DNA of 64,000 nt. It comes from Oceanicola sp. 22II-s10i. Lineage in GTDB: Bacteria > Pseudomonadota > Alphaproteobacteria > Rhodobacterales > Rhodobacteraceae. A program made the translations under genes and the position numbers. The notes under the pieces were generated by a model that was not told the DNA's origin, searched no databases, and worked only from the letters and a program-made list of their open reading frames with translations. Of the stretch, positions 16,702 to 25,302 are shown in pieces (positions within the stretch are counted from its first letter, which is position 1; each line of letters starts with the position of its first letter). Location: assembly GCF_002210105.1 (NCBI RefSeq), contig NZ_AQQU01000010.1, positions 91,334-155,333 on the forward strand, written 5' to 3'.

Positions 16702-16716
16702 TTGAGCGGCTAGATT
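16688..16716 (+). promoter_or_regulatory. Promoter of the repABC countertranscribed RNA
   Basis: TTGACA (16688-16693) and TAGATT (16711-16716) are separated by exactly 17 bp, a near-consensus sigma-70 promoter in a GC-rich genome. It reads antisense to repABC into the repB-repC gap, which is where and how the incA/ctRNA promoter lies in this plasmid family. Confidence 0.8.
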
Positions 16717-16722
16717 CGAAGT

Positions 16723-16770
16723 GCGAAAACGAACAGGCCTCTCGGGATGTCATGTCCTGGGGGGCTTTTT
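16723..16770 (+). ncRNA. Countertranscribed antisense RNA (incA/ctRNA) of repABC, with intrinsic terminator
   Basis: From the expected start near 16723 the transcript is about 48 nt, close to known repABC ctRNAs. It ends in an intrinsic terminator: an 11-bp stem (16737-16747 with 16755-16765, including G-U pairs), a 7-nt loop and TTTTT (16766-16770). The RNA is complementary to the leader of repC mRNA and should repress RepC synthesis and determine incompatibility and copy number. The start site is predicted, not measured. Confidence 0.78.
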
Positions 16771-16829
16771 CTTGTGCTCTGCCTCTGTCGGTCCTCCTGT
16801 CTGCTGCTGCTCCCTCGGCCCCACCGGGC

Positions 16830-17771
16830 CTATTCGCCGCGCGCCTTTTTCCAGTCGCGGTGAATCTCTGCGATGTTCTCGATCAGCCAGTCCTCGAACC
16901 CGCCGCTTTCGTCGGCGTCGAAGGTCAGCGTCGTCCTTTTCCCGGCCTTCTTCGCCCGCGCCACGACGGTGTCGCCCGCCTTCAGCTCCCTCGGCTGCTT
17001 TTTCGGGGCAGGGGGGGCGGCGGGTTTCGCGGTGATGATGGCAAAGGCCTGTTCGAACCGGGCGTCCGAGGTGTCGGCGTCCAGACCGCGCGCGATCTCG
17101 GGCACGAGGTCGGTGAACTGCGGCATATGCTCGGCCAGTTTCATCCAGCGGTCACGTCCGGCGGAGGGCGCGGGCCCGATGGCGCGCATCAGCTTGACCG
17201 GGACGGCCTCGGCCACCGCCAGCATCCGGGAAATGAGCGTCTTGTCGATGTTCAGCGCGTCGCAGACGACCTTGCGCTCGAAACTCGCCTCGACCATCTG
17301 GCGGGCGAAGTTGGCCTTTTCGATAAAGGTCAGATCGCGGCGCTGGCTGTTTTCCTGCCCCTGCGCGACGATCAGGTCGCGGTCGTTGATGTCGCGGATC
17401 ATCGCCTTGACCGGCTGCTTCAGCGCCTTGAGCGCGGCGACACGGCGGCGGCCATAGACGACCTGGTAGCGGCCTTCGGTGTTCGGATCGAAGCGCAGCA
17501 GCACAGGCACCTGCTGGCCATAGGTCGCCAGCGAGTCCTTCAGCCGCTCGAAGTCCTCGGGATCCTCGCCCAGCCGGTCCTTGAAGCCGGCATCGTCGAT
17601 CATGTCGGCATGCACCTCGACCATCGCGCGGCTTTTCAGCTGGGCGATGGACTGGCTGACGGCGCCGATCGCGCCCTTGGTGTAGGTCGGGCGCGGGGCA
17701 GGGGCCTCGGCCTCCTTGCGGGGCGCGTCCTGCCCCTCCATCAGACCGGAAAGCAGGTTCTTGCGTGCCAT
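16830..17771 (-). CDS. repB: Partition protein RepB (ParB family)
   Basis: A 313-aa centromere-binding protein. The N-terminus MARKNLLSGLM is typical of RepB; the ParB motifs are YQVVYGRRRVAALKAL (box I, ~residue 110) and ENSQRRDLTFIEKANFA (box II), followed by the helix-turn-helix with VVCDALNIDKTLISRML. It should bind the three parS palindromes and work with RepA. The frame extends upstream, but the ATG at 17771 lies 1 bp from the repA stop and gives the usual N-terminus. Confidence 0.95.
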   Translation of the reverse strand: MARKNLLSGLMEGQDAPRKEAEAPAPRPTYTKGAIGAVSQSIAQLKSRAMVEVHADMIDDAGFKDRLGEDPEDFERLKDSLATYGQQVPVLLRFDPNTEGRYQVVYGRRRVAALKALKQPVKAMIRDINDRDLIVAQGQENSQRRDLTFIEKANFARQMVEASFERKVVCDALNIDKTLISRMLAVAEAVPVKLMRAIGPAPSAGRDRWMKLAEHMPQFTDLVPEIARGLDADTSDARFEQAFAIITAKPAAPPAPKKQPRELKAGDTVVARAKKAGKRTTLTFDADESGGFEDWLIENIAEIHRDWKKARGE

Positions 17772-17772
17772 G

Positions 17773-18945
17773 TCAGCGTCCCCACGCCTGCTGCACAAGG
17801 TCCAGTATCTCGCCGTTCACTGCGTTCAGGCTTTCCATCGCCCGTTCATAGGTCGTGCGGGTGAACTGGCTCTTTTCCACCTCGTACAGAGTCTGTTTCG
17901 TGATTCCGGCGTCGGAAATCGCCGTCGATTTCAGGACCGGATGGTTCAGGACATATTCCCCGAACATGGAGCGCATGAAGCTCACCATCTGGTTCTGTGG
18001 CCCGTCGCCGGGCTCGTATCTCGTCACCACGTAGCGCATCCAGTCATACCCCATGTCGCCGCCAGCCTCGGCCACGACGCCGAGGAGGTTCGAGGTCATC
18101 AGCAGGAACTGGCACATGGACATCACGTCCAGCATCTGCGGATGGACCGTCACCAGAACGGCGGTGGCCGCCGAAAGCGCCGACATGGTCAGGAAGCCCA
18201 GTTGCGGGGGACAATCCATGACCACGAGGTCGTAATCGCCTTCGACTTCGGCCAGCTTGTCCCCAACCCTGGTAAAGAAGAGGTTGCCGGACCGTTCGGC
18301 CAGCGCGCGGGGGGTTTCGTGTTCGAACTCCATCAGGTCGAGGTTGCCGGGCACGATATCGAGACCGTGGAAATAGGTCTTCTGCACGATGTCCTTGAGC
18401 GCGACCGGATCGTCGTAGCGGATCGCGTCGTAGAGCGTGCCGCCATCCAGCAGGTCGAATTCCGGCTGGAACCCGTGCAGCGCCGAGAGGCTGGCCTGCG
18501 GGTCGAGGTCAATGGCCAGCACGCGATAGCCGTCCAGCGCGGCCTTCTGCGCGAGGTGCGCAGCGGTCGTGGTCTTGCCGCTGCCGCCCTTGAAGTTGAT
18601 GACCGTGATCACCTGCAGATGGTCGCCCTTGCGGCGGCCGGGCAGGTAGGTTCCCGGCGTTTTAGTGCCTTTTTCCAGCAACTGGCGCAGCGCGGCGATA
18701 TCGGCGAATTCGTAGTAGCGGCGACCGTTCTTGGTCTCGACCTCGGGGCCCTTGCCCTCGAGGTGCAGCTTGCGCAGATAGGCGTCCTTGACGCCCAGCA
18801 GGTTCGCGACCTCGCCACTGGTGAATTTGCGCAGTTCCTTCCGCGCGTTCGGGGGGAACAGCTGTTCCCGGTGCGCCTGCAGTCGTTCCGACAGACGGGA
18901 TGCATGATCGCCGACCAGAAGGTCGATGCGTGCGTTTCGGCCCAT
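17773..18945 (-). CDS. repA: Partition ATPase RepA (ParA family)
   Basis: A 390-aa ParA-type ATPase. An N-terminal MerR-like DNA-binding region (residues ~40-85, FTSGEVANLLGVKDAYLRKL) precedes the deviant Walker A KGGSGKTTT (119-127) and VVMDCPPQLGFLTMSAL (Walker A'/B region). RepA drives segregation with RepB and autorepresses the operon. It is the first gene of repABC. Confidence 0.95.
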   Translation of the reverse strand: MGRNARIDLLVGDHASRLSERLQAHREQLFPPNARKELRKFTSGEVANLLGVKDAYLRKLHLEGKGPEVETKNGRRYYEFADIAALRQLLEKGTKTPGTYLPGRRKGDHLQVITVINFKGGSGKTTTAAHLAQKAALDGYRVLAIDLDPQASLSALHGFQPEFDLLDGGTLYDAIRYDDPVALKDIVQKTYFHGLDIVPGNLDLMEFEHETPRALAERSGNLFFTRVGDKLAEVEGDYDLVVMDCPPQLGFLTMSALSAATAVLVTVHPQMLDVMSMCQFLLMTSNLLGVVAEAGGDMGYDWMRYVVTRYEPGDGPQNQMVSFMRSMFGEYVLNHPVLKSTAISDAGITKQTLYEVEKSQFTRTTYERAMESLNAVNGEILDLVQQAWGR

Positions 18946-18965
18946 GGCCTTCTGCCCTCTTGCCC

Positions 18966-18984
18966 AAAGCGTTTGTTACGCTTT
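18966..18984. promoter_or_regulatory. Inverted repeat upstream of repA (possible RepA operator)
   Basis: AAAGCG (18966-18971) and CGCTTT (18979-18984) flank 7 bp in the short AT-rich region just before the repA start. The position suits autoregulation by RepA/RepB. The rest of the 157-bp gap up to 19102 shows no clear gene. Confidence 0.35.
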
Positions 18985-19102
18985 ATGTCGTTTTATTGGC
19001 TTTTCTCCGTAATTGAATGCCGCGCTTTGCAGATTCGGGCAAGGGGAATCTGCCACATCTGGTAGGGCGCGTTGCAATCAGACACTAATGCGCCGCGATC
19101 GA

Positions 19103-19531
19103 CTAGCCCTTCCACCGCTGGCGCGCGACCTCGTCCATTTCGGCGGCCTCACGCTTCTTCTCGGCATGGCGCAGCTCGGCCATGCGGCTAAGGCGCAGAA
19201 TTTCATAGGTTTTCTGTTCCGCAAGCGCCGAACGCAGCGCATCCTCGGCCTTGTTCAGGCCGGGGCGCAGGGTCGCCATCTCGGAGGAAATGCGTTCGAT
19301 CTCGGCCCGGATCGAGCGGATGAAGCGGCCCAGGTAGATGGCGCCTTCGACGCCTTCGACATGTGACTCACCCGAAATCCGCTGTATCAGGGTCTCTTTC
19401 TCGGCCTCGAGCTGGGTCATCTTGCCGCGAATCTGACCGGCGGCGCGGGCCTTTTCCTCGGTCTCCAGCCGCTTGACGCGTTCCATGATGTCCAGCGCCC
19501 GGATCCGCCTCCGGTCGGCGTCAGTGGCCAT
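19103..19531 (-). CDS. FliJ-like coiled-coil protein
   Basis: A 142-aa, highly charged, helical protein with heptad-like patterns through most of its length (for example KARAAGQIRGKMTQLEAEKE and EDALRSALAEQKTYEILRLS). Size, composition and location in a flagellar cluster fit FliJ, the stalk that couples FliI to FlhA. FliJ proteins are poorly conserved, so the call rests on fold and context. It overlaps the preceding small exported-protein gene by 11 bp, in a motA operon. Confidence 0.6.
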   Translation of the reverse strand: MATDADRRRIRALDIMERVKRLETEEKARAAGQIRGKMTQLEAEKETLIQRISGESHVEGVEGAIYLGRFIRSIRAEIERISSEMATLRPGLNKAEDALRSALAEQKTYEILRLSRMAELRHAEKKREAAEMDEVARQRWKG

Positions 19532-19790
19532 TGCCCTTGTCCGCCTTCGCCGCCGCGTCGGGATCGACCGGCAGCTTGTTCTCGCCCTTCAGCTTGGCGC
19601 GGACCCGTGCCAGCACGTCGAGAGGGTAGCCGTAGCCCGTGGCCGGCATGACGTGGAACCGGCCCGCCACGGCGGCCGAGGTGACCTCCTTGCCGTCGTC
19701 TGCGGGTTCGGGGGCCGAGGGCGTCGCCGCGACGGCGGCCGCGGCCAGAACCGGCGCGGCCAGCAGGGTGAGGGCGGCGCGCGTCCTCAT
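19521..19790 (-). CDS. Small exported protein of unknown function, between motA and the FliJ-like gene
   Basis: An 89-aa protein with a clear signal peptide (MRTRAALTLLAAPVLAAAAV, cleavage near ATA) and a mature part of about 65 residues containing FHVMPATGYGYPLDVLARVR. No family recognised. Its ATG overlaps the motA stop (ATGA) and its end overlaps the next gene, so it is part of the motA operon and probably works in the periplasm near the stator or basal body. Confidence 0.65.
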   Translation of the reverse strand: MRTRAALTLLAAPVLAAAAVAATPSAPEPADDGKEVTSAAVAGRFHVMPATGYGYPLDVLARVRAKLKGENKLPVDPDAAAKADKGNGH

Positions 19791-20653
19791 GCGGCCGGCA
19801 GCTCTTTCTGCGCGGCCTCCACCGTGTAGAAGTCGGGCTGCATCCGGGTCGGGATATTGCCGCGGCCGATTTCCACGCAGATCGAGGGCGGGAAATCCGA
19901 CACCATCGCGACAAAAATATCACGGATGATGTTGTAGAAGGCGGCGTCTTCCTCCTCGATCTGGGTCAGCCGGCCCGAGATCGGGGCGACCATACAATAG
20001 GCGATGAACACCCCGAGGAAGGTGCCGACCAGTGCGCCGCCGATCATCTTGCCGAGGATCTCGGGCGGCTGATCGACCGAAGACATGGTCTTGATCACGC
20101 CCAGAACGGCCGCGACGATCCCGATCGCGGGGAGGCCGTCGGCCATCACCTGGATCGCATGGGCCGCTTCGAGCGATTCATGGTGGTGCTTCTTGATCTT
20201 GCGGTTCAGGACATCTTCGGTCGCGTATTTGTCGTCGAACTGCATCGACAGCATGCGGAAACTGTCGCGGATCAGGTCCTGCGCGAAATGGTCATGGGCA
20301 ATGCGCGGATAACGCTGGAAAATCTCGGATTCCTTGGGGCTTTCGATGTGGCTGTCCAGCGCCAGGATGCCCTTGGCCTTGTAGATGCGCGTGAGCTCGT
20401 ACATCAGGTTCAGCAGGTCGGTGTAATCCTTGGCCTTCCACTTGGGCCCCTTCATCACCTTGATGACGCCCTTGGCCGCGCCCTTGATGACGGACATGGA
20501 GTTGGCGATCACGAAGGCGCCGATGGCGGCCCCGCCGATCATCATGCCTTCGAACGGAAGCGCGTGGATCACGATATCCATCTTGCCGCCCGAGAGCATG
20601 AAGCCCCCGAAGACCAGCCCGAAAACGAGTGCGAGTCCCAGTAACATCGTCAT
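19787..20653 (-). CDS. motA: Flagellar motor stator protein MotA
   Basis: A 288-aa inner-membrane stator protein. The N-terminus MTMLLGLALVFGLVFGGFML, the large cytoplasmic loop with conserved charges (FAQDLIRDSFRMLS) and the final membrane pair with LPAIGIVAAVLGVIKTM are typical. An open frame to 20743 exists, but the ATG at 20653 gives the normal start and length. MotB is not adjacent; it lies 5.5 kb away on the other strand. Confidence 0.94.
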   Translation of the reverse strand: MTMLLGLALVFGLVFGGFMLSGGKMDIVIHALPFEGMMIGGAAIGAFVIANSMSVIKGAAKGVIKVMKGPKWKAKDYTDLLNLMYELTRIYKAKGILALDSHIESPKESEIFQRYPRIAHDHFAQDLIRDSFRMLSMQFDDKYATEDVLNRKIKKHHHESLEAAHAIQVMADGLPAIGIVAAVLGVIKTMSSVDQPPEILGKMIGGALVGTFLGVFIAYCMVAPISGRLTQIEEEDAAFYNIIRDIFVAMVSDFPPSICVEIGRGNIPTRMQPDFYTVEAAQKELPAA

Positions 20654-20711
20654 GTCGGTTATCTCTGCCTGATATGCCCTGCCGGTTGATCCGACTTTGA
20701 GTGTGAGCATA

Positions 20712-20726
20712 GTTAAATTTGACTTC
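20712..20726 (+). promoter_or_regulatory. CtrA-like box (one mismatch) in the motA/20784 divergent region
   Basis: TTAA (20712-20715), 7 bp, then TTCA (20723-20726): one mismatch from the CtrA consensus TTAA-N7-TTAA. It lies in the 130-bp gap between divergent motA and the gene at 20784 and could serve either. Confidence 0.35.
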
Positions 20727-20783
20727 ACTTCAAGTATAAACAAGAATAGGATGACCTAGGGGCCAATCTATTCGGCAGAAATC

Positions 20784-21905
20784 ATGAACAAAGCAGAAAA
20801 GCTTGCATACTTCTTCGAGTCTCGCGACCTGTCCAGCGTGTTCCGCGACTGGCCGGCCGAGATCGGGCTTGTCCTTTGCATGGATGATGACGGCGGTTGC
20901 GAAATGCTCCTTCATCACGTGGCCGAGGGGCGAACGGTCATCCGCAAGGTGGCGTCGGTCCTGAACCGGCCGCTCGGGCAGTTCGCCGTGGTGCCGCCGG
21001 TCGAGGGTCATCCGACCCGGCGCGTGCTGTTCTCGGACGAGCAGAAGCTGCTGGCGCTGGTCGCCGCCGAAACCGACCTGCCGGAGATGGCGCAGGACTA
21101 CCTGCTGAACTTCCGCTATGAAAACGAACGCCGCCGCCAGCGGGGCGAGCCGGGCGGGACCGCCCGCACCGCGCCGTCGTCGCGCCGGTCCTCGGCCAGC
21201 ACCCCCCGGTCGCGCTATCGCTACGATCCGGTCAAGGACATCAAGCCGCGCCTGCACCTGAGCGAGATTTCTCCCAAGGAACATCCCGCCGCCGCCGGTG
21301 ACATCTATTACCGCGCGGGCGATCTGAAGGGCGACGAATGCCGGTTCGGCGAGGCGATCATCAGCATCGGGTCGCGTGGCGTCCGGCTGACGATCTCGCC
21401 CGATTACGTGATGGACGACACGCCCGCGATCCGCGTGATGGATGTCGCCTTCCGTGACGATTTCAGCCGTTTCCGCCTGCCGCCCGAGGTGGGCCGGATC
21501 TGGATGGCGGGCGATCCGCTGATCATTGACATGCCGGTCGAGGCGTTCCCGAGCGGACTGCAGCAGCGGTTCGCGCTGGCCTCGCGCATGGCCGATATCA
21601 CCGTCACCCGGCACGGCATGTTCGTGACGCCCGGCGCGCAGGTGCCGCGCCGTCCCGCGCCGCAGTTCCAGCCGATCCCGCAGATGCAGCGGCAGCCCGA
21701 GCCGGAGCCCGAAGTCCAGATCCTCGATCCGATGCCCGCGCCCGCGATGCGCCAGATCCCGCAGCGTCGCGCCATGCTGACGCCGTTCCGGCTGGCGCTG
21801 GTCGCGCTGACCGGCGTGGGCCTGATGACCGGGTCGGTCATGCGCGCGGTCGAACTGCCGGAGATGCCGTCGGCCTATGTCCAGGTGTTGCGGGCGGTCG
21901 AGTGA
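20784..21905 (+). CDS. Unknown protein with C-terminal membrane segment, flagellar cluster
   Basis: A 373-aa protein that I cannot assign. Residues ~1-110 form a mixed alpha/beta region; ~115-150 is a basic, Ser/Arg-rich linker; ~150-290 is a second beta-rich domain (GEAIISIGSRGVRLTISPDY); then a Pro/Gln-rich stretch and one transmembrane helix near residue 340 (FRLALVALTGVGLMTG). There is no signal peptide, so most of it should be cytoplasmic. Its stop overlaps the GTG of the glycosyltransferase-FkbM gene, so it is likely co-expressed with the glycosylation genes. Confidence 0.6.
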   Translation: MNKAEKLAYFFESRDLSSVFRDWPAEIGLVLCMDDDGGCEMLLHHVAEGRTVIRKVASVLNRPLGQFAVVPPVEGHPTRRVLFSDEQKLLALVAAETDLPEMAQDYLLNFRYENERRRQRGEPGGTARTAPSSRRSSASTPRSRYRYDPVKDIKPRLHLSEISPKEHPAAAGDIYYRAGDLKGDECRFGEAIISIGSRGVRLTISPDYVMDDTPAIRVMDVAFRDDFSRFRLPPEVGRIWMAGDPLIIDMPVEAFPSGLQQRFALASRMADITVTRHGMFVTPGAQVPRRPAPQFQPIPQMQRQPEPEPEVQILDPMPAPAMRQIPQRRAMLTPFRLALVALTGVGLMTGSVMRAVELPEMPSAYVQVLRAVE

Positions 21906-23251
21906 TCTGCGCCGTCATAACGCCGGTCGGCCCCGGCCACATGCACCTGCTGCGCGACAGCTGTGCGCCCTCGGTCGAGCAGGCCAAGGCGTGGAACATG
22001 GGGCCGTTTTCCGACGTCCGGCATTATGTCATGGACGACACCGAGGGGCGACACGGCCGCTCTGCCCGCCGGAACGAGGCGATTGCCCAGGCGGTGGAGG
22101 AAGGCGTCGACTGGGTCTTCTTCCTCGATGCCGACGACATCCTGACCCCGAACGCCTTCGAGGCGTTTGGCCGGGTGATCGCGGCGGAGCCCGACCTCGA
22201 CGCCGTCTGGGGCCTGATCGTCACGCTCGACGGGGCAGGGGAACCGGAGCTGCGCGAGGGCCAGCCCGAACGCATCGACACGCGCGAGGCGTTCCTGTCG
22301 GTCGAGCCGCATCAGGCTGTGCAGATCGGCGGCTTCTTCCGGACCGACGCGGTGGCGCGCTACGGCTTCGATACCGCGATGGATACGGGCGAGGATTACA
22401 AGCTCTACTGCCAGCTCTGGGCCGGGCACGCTTGTGCCAAGCGGCCCGAGATATTCTTCGTCAACCGGCGCGGCCAGCATTCGACCGGGCCGCGCAGCGC
22501 GACGGGGCAGGACTGGGCCGCCGAGGTCATGCGCCAGTGGCGCGCGCAGCTGGCCGAGGTGCCGGTCTTTGCGACCTTCGAGGACGGATGCGGCAACCCG
22601 GTCAGGATGCGGATCACCAACCCTGCGGACCTGATCCAGAACTCCTACCTGCAGGGCCATTTCTTCGAGGCGGACTCGCTGGAAAAGCTCAAGACGCTGG
22701 TCCGCGCGGAGCGTCCGAACATCGTCGAGGTCGGCGCGAACATAGGCAACCACGTCGTGTGGTACGCCCGCCATCTGGACGCCGGCCGCATCTACCCGGT
22801 GGAGCCGAACCCCGAGGCGCTGCGCCTGCTGGACGCGAATATCGAGGCGAACGCCATCGGTGACCGCATCGACCGCCGGGGCTGGGGCCTGGGCGCGGGT
22901 GCGGGCGAGGGGCGGTTCGTCACCCAGACCGACAATGCCGACAACCTGGGCGCCACGCGGCTGGTCGCGGCCGCGGACGGAGGGATCGAGACCCGGTCGC
23001 TGGACGTGCTTCTGGGGCAGGACAGGGTCGATTTCATCAAGATCGACGCCGAAGGGATGGAGCTGGACGTGCTGCAAGGCGCGGAGGCCCTGATCGCGCG
23101 GGACAAGCCGGTGATCTGGGTCGAGGTGCTGCGTCCGAACATCATGGGGTTCGTTCAGGGCTGGTGCCGCAAGTCCGGTTATCGCGTGATCGACAGCACC
23201 CCCTACCGCAACACGGTGGACTATTTCGCCGTACCGAAGGAGTGGGCATGA
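21902..23251 (+). CDS. Glycosyltransferase family 2 / FkbM methyltransferase fusion
   Basis: A 449-aa two-domain protein. Residues ~1-230 look like a GT-A glycosyltransferase with the metal/nucleotide motif VFFLDADDIL. Residues ~245-449 form an FkbM-type SAM-dependent methyltransferase (PNIVEVGANIGNHVVWYARH, then YPVEPNPEALRLLDANI and VDFIKIDAEGMELDVLQGAE). It starts with GTG overlapping the previous stop, and its stop overlaps the next start. In a flagellar cluster beside a TPR-glycosyltransferase this suggests sugar transfer plus O-methylation of the flagellin glycan. Domains are clear; the substrate is inferred. Confidence 0.85.
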   Translation: MICAVITPVGPGHMHLLRDSCAPSVEQAKAWNMGPFSDVRHYVMDDTEGRHGRSARRNEAIAQAVEEGVDWVFFLDADDILTPNAFEAFGRVIAAEPDLDAVWGLIVTLDGAGEPELREGQPERIDTREAFLSVEPHQAVQIGGFFRTDAVARYGFDTAMDTGEDYKLYCQLWAGHACAKRPEIFFVNRRGQHSTGPRSATGQDWAAEVMRQWRAQLAEVPVFATFEDGCGNPVRMRITNPADLIQNSYLQGHFFEADSLEKLKTLVRAERPNIVEVGANIGNHVVWYARHLDAGRIYPVEPNPEALRLLDANIEANAIGDRIDRRGWGLGAGAGEGRFVTQTDNADNLGATRLVAAADGGIETRSLDVLLGQDRVDFIKIDAEGMELDVLQGAEALIARDKPVIWVEVLRPNIMGFVQGWCRKSGYRVIDSTPYRNTVDYFAVPKEWA

Positions 23252-25101
23252 CCACCCAAGCCCTGTCCCGCAAGGAAAAGCGCGCCCGCATCGCCAAGGC
23301 GTCGAAACTCTACGGCATCAAGGGCGAGGAAAGCCTGATGCTGCACGAGGCCTATCGCGCGCTGAACCGGGGCGAGACCGGGACGGCGCTGCAGATGGCG
23401 CATCCGGTGACGCAGAGCCATCCGGCGAACCCGCACGGCTGGATCATCCTCGGCGGCGCCGCGCTGAACCAGCGTGAGGGTGCGACGGCCAAGGCGTTCT
23501 TCGGCAAGGCGGCCGAGGGCGCACCGAAGGATCCCGTTGTGCTGGCGGGGATGGCCAAGGCTCATGTCCTGTGCGCCGAGGTCGAACCGGCCTGCGATAT
23601 GGTCGCGCGCGCCGTGGCGGCGGGATCGGACGACGTGTCGCTGGTGCTGCTCTACCTCGATTTCATGTCCCGCCTCGGGCGGCGGCTCAAGGCGGTCGAC
23701 GTGGTCGCGCCGATGGCGCGCCGGGTGGCGAATGCCGACCTGTCGTTCCGGCTGGGCAACATGCTGGTCGAGGCGGACGAGACGGTCCGCGCGATCGAGT
23801 TCCTCGACCGGGCCTATCAGATCGACCCGATCCCCGAGGCCTACCAGATCGCGAAGCTGCGGTCGCTTCTCTATTCCGTGCGGCTGGACGAGGCCGAAGC
23901 GATGGCGCGGCAGCTGATCGGGGTCGTCACCGACCGCGACACCGTCTGCCTCGTGCTGCTGACCGTGCTGCGCGTCCGCCGCCGGCTGGACGAAGCCGAG
24001 ACGCTGATCGAGAGCTTTGAATTCGCCACGCCCGAAGCCTATGCGCAGGCGCGCGGCATCCTCGCCAACATCGAGCAGGACCGCGGCAACACCGCCGCCG
24101 CGGATGCCGCCTATGTCGAGGCGCTGCATGTCGCGGGCGATGCGGGGCGGGTCGGCAAGGCCTATGGCGTGTTCCGCTTCCGCGCGGGCGACTTCGCGGG
24201 CGGGCAGTCCTATTTCGATACCCGCTTCCCCGAGGTCCAGCGCCGCCGGATCCCGCTGGACAATGCCGCGCCCGAAATCCTGGCGCAGCGCAGCCACCTG
24301 TGGGTGATGACCGAGCAGGGGATCGGCGACCAGCTGGCGCTGATGCAGCTGCTGCGGCTCGCCCCGCTGGCCGAGGGCGCGCGGGTGACCTTCGTCGGCG
24401 ATGCCCGGATGGGGGCGCTGCTGAACGGCAACACGCTGGGGCTGGCGCATCTGCCGCAGGACGATTTCCTGTCCGGCCGCGTCGCCATTGCCCCGCAGGA
24501 CGTGATCTATCTGGGCGACCTGACCCGCTACCTGGCCGATCATCCGGCCTCGGCGCACCAGGGGTCGACGCTGCGGCCCGATGCCGGGCGGGTGGCGCAT
24601 CTGCGCAAGGGTTACGAGGCGCAGGCGAACGGGCGGCCGATCGTCGGTGTCGCATGGGCCAGCCGGTCGCTGATCGGCGCGCTGCGGTCCATCGCGCTGA
24701 GCGAGCTGGTCCGCACGCTGCCCGAAGGGGCGCTGGTGGTGAACCTGCAATACGGCGCGACGGACGGCGACATGGCTGCCGCACGGTCCAAGCGGCCGGA
24801 CCTGACCTTTGTCACCGACCGCCAGATCGACCAGATGCAGGACCTTGCCGGGTTCGCCGCGCAGATCGCCGCGCTGGATACGGTCGTCAGCATCGACAAC
24901 ACCACCGTCCACATGGCCGGGGCCATCGGCCATGCGGACACCCATGTCCTGTTGCCCGCCGGATCGGAATGCATGTGGTACTGGGGCGAAACCGCGGTGA
25001 CGGATCCGTGGTATGGCTGCCTGACCCTGCACCGCCAGGCCGTCGCGGGTGACTGGTCGGCGCCTCTGGACACGCTCGGGGCGGCGCTCTCGGGGCGCTG
25101 A
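23248..25101 (+). CDS. TPR-glycosyltransferase, probable flagellin modification enzyme (FlmG-like)
   Basis: A 617-aa protein. The N-terminal ~370 residues are TPR-like helical repeats (for example GWIILGGAALNQREGATAKA); the C-terminal ~250 residues resemble the GT-B acceptor/donor region of GT9/GT41-type transferases, with SIDNTTVHMAGAIG near the end. This TPR plus GT-B layout matches FlmG of Caulobacter, which glycosylates flagellin. The frame opens at 23164, but the ATG at 23248 overlaps the preceding stop. No nonulosonic acid synthesis genes are in the window, so the donor sugar must be made elsewhere. Confidence 0.75.
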   Translation: MTTQALSRKEKRARIAKASKLYGIKGEESLMLHEAYRALNRGETGTALQMAHPVTQSHPANPHGWIILGGAALNQREGATAKAFFGKAAEGAPKDPVVLAGMAKAHVLCAEVEPACDMVARAVAAGSDDVSLVLLYLDFMSRLGRRLKAVDVVAPMARRVANADLSFRLGNMLVEADETVRAIEFLDRAYQIDPIPEAYQIAKLRSLLYSVRLDEAEAMARQLIGVVTDRDTVCLVLLTVLRVRRRLDEAETLIESFEFATPEAYAQARGILANIEQDRGNTAAADAAYVEALHVAGDAGRVGKAYGVFRFRAGDFAGGQSYFDTRFPEVQRRRIPLDNAAPEILAQRSHLWVMTEQGIGDQLALMQLLRLAPLAEGARVTFVGDARMGALLNGNTLGLAHLPQDDFLSGRVAIAPQDVIYLGDLTRYLADHPASAHQGSTLRPDAGRVAHLRKGYEAQANGRPIVGVAWASRSLIGALRSIALSELVRTLPEGALVVNLQYGATDGDMAAARSKRPDLTFVTDRQIDQMQDLAGFAAQIAALDTVVSIDNTTVHMAGAIGHADTHVLLPAGSECMWYWGETAVTDPWYGCLTLHRQAVAGDWSAPLDTLGAALSGR

Positions 25102-25302
25102 GCCCCGGAAATTCCACGAATTACCAATGGATTGGCGGCGTTCTGCATGGACCCTGTGGCGCTGTTGCCACGGCTATCCGGCAGCCACGCAATAAATATC
25201 AAGATCCGCGGAACTTTTTGGAAGCTTTCAACAAGGATTAACTTCCGCGGCCTATCTCACCTCTGAAGCAGGCAAGAAGAACTGCAAGCAGAGGCAGAGA
25301 AA
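25102..25302. other. Intergenic region with two hairpin-forming repeats
   Basis: This 201-bp gap holds GTGGC/GCCAC (25156-25160, 25167-25171), a short hairpin that may end the glycosylation operon, and a perfect 8-bp inverted repeat CCGCGGAA (25206-25213) / TTCCGCGG (25243-25250) with a 29-bp AT-richer centre. The latter lies just upstream of the first MucR-like gene and may be a regulatory site. No gene seen. Confidence 0.4.

Noticed and set aside
14065..19531. repABC as a simple insertion splitting a fliI-fliJ operon
   Set aside because: fliI and the FliJ-like gene are in opposite orientation and the latter belongs to the motA operon, so the arrangement is not explained by one insertion.
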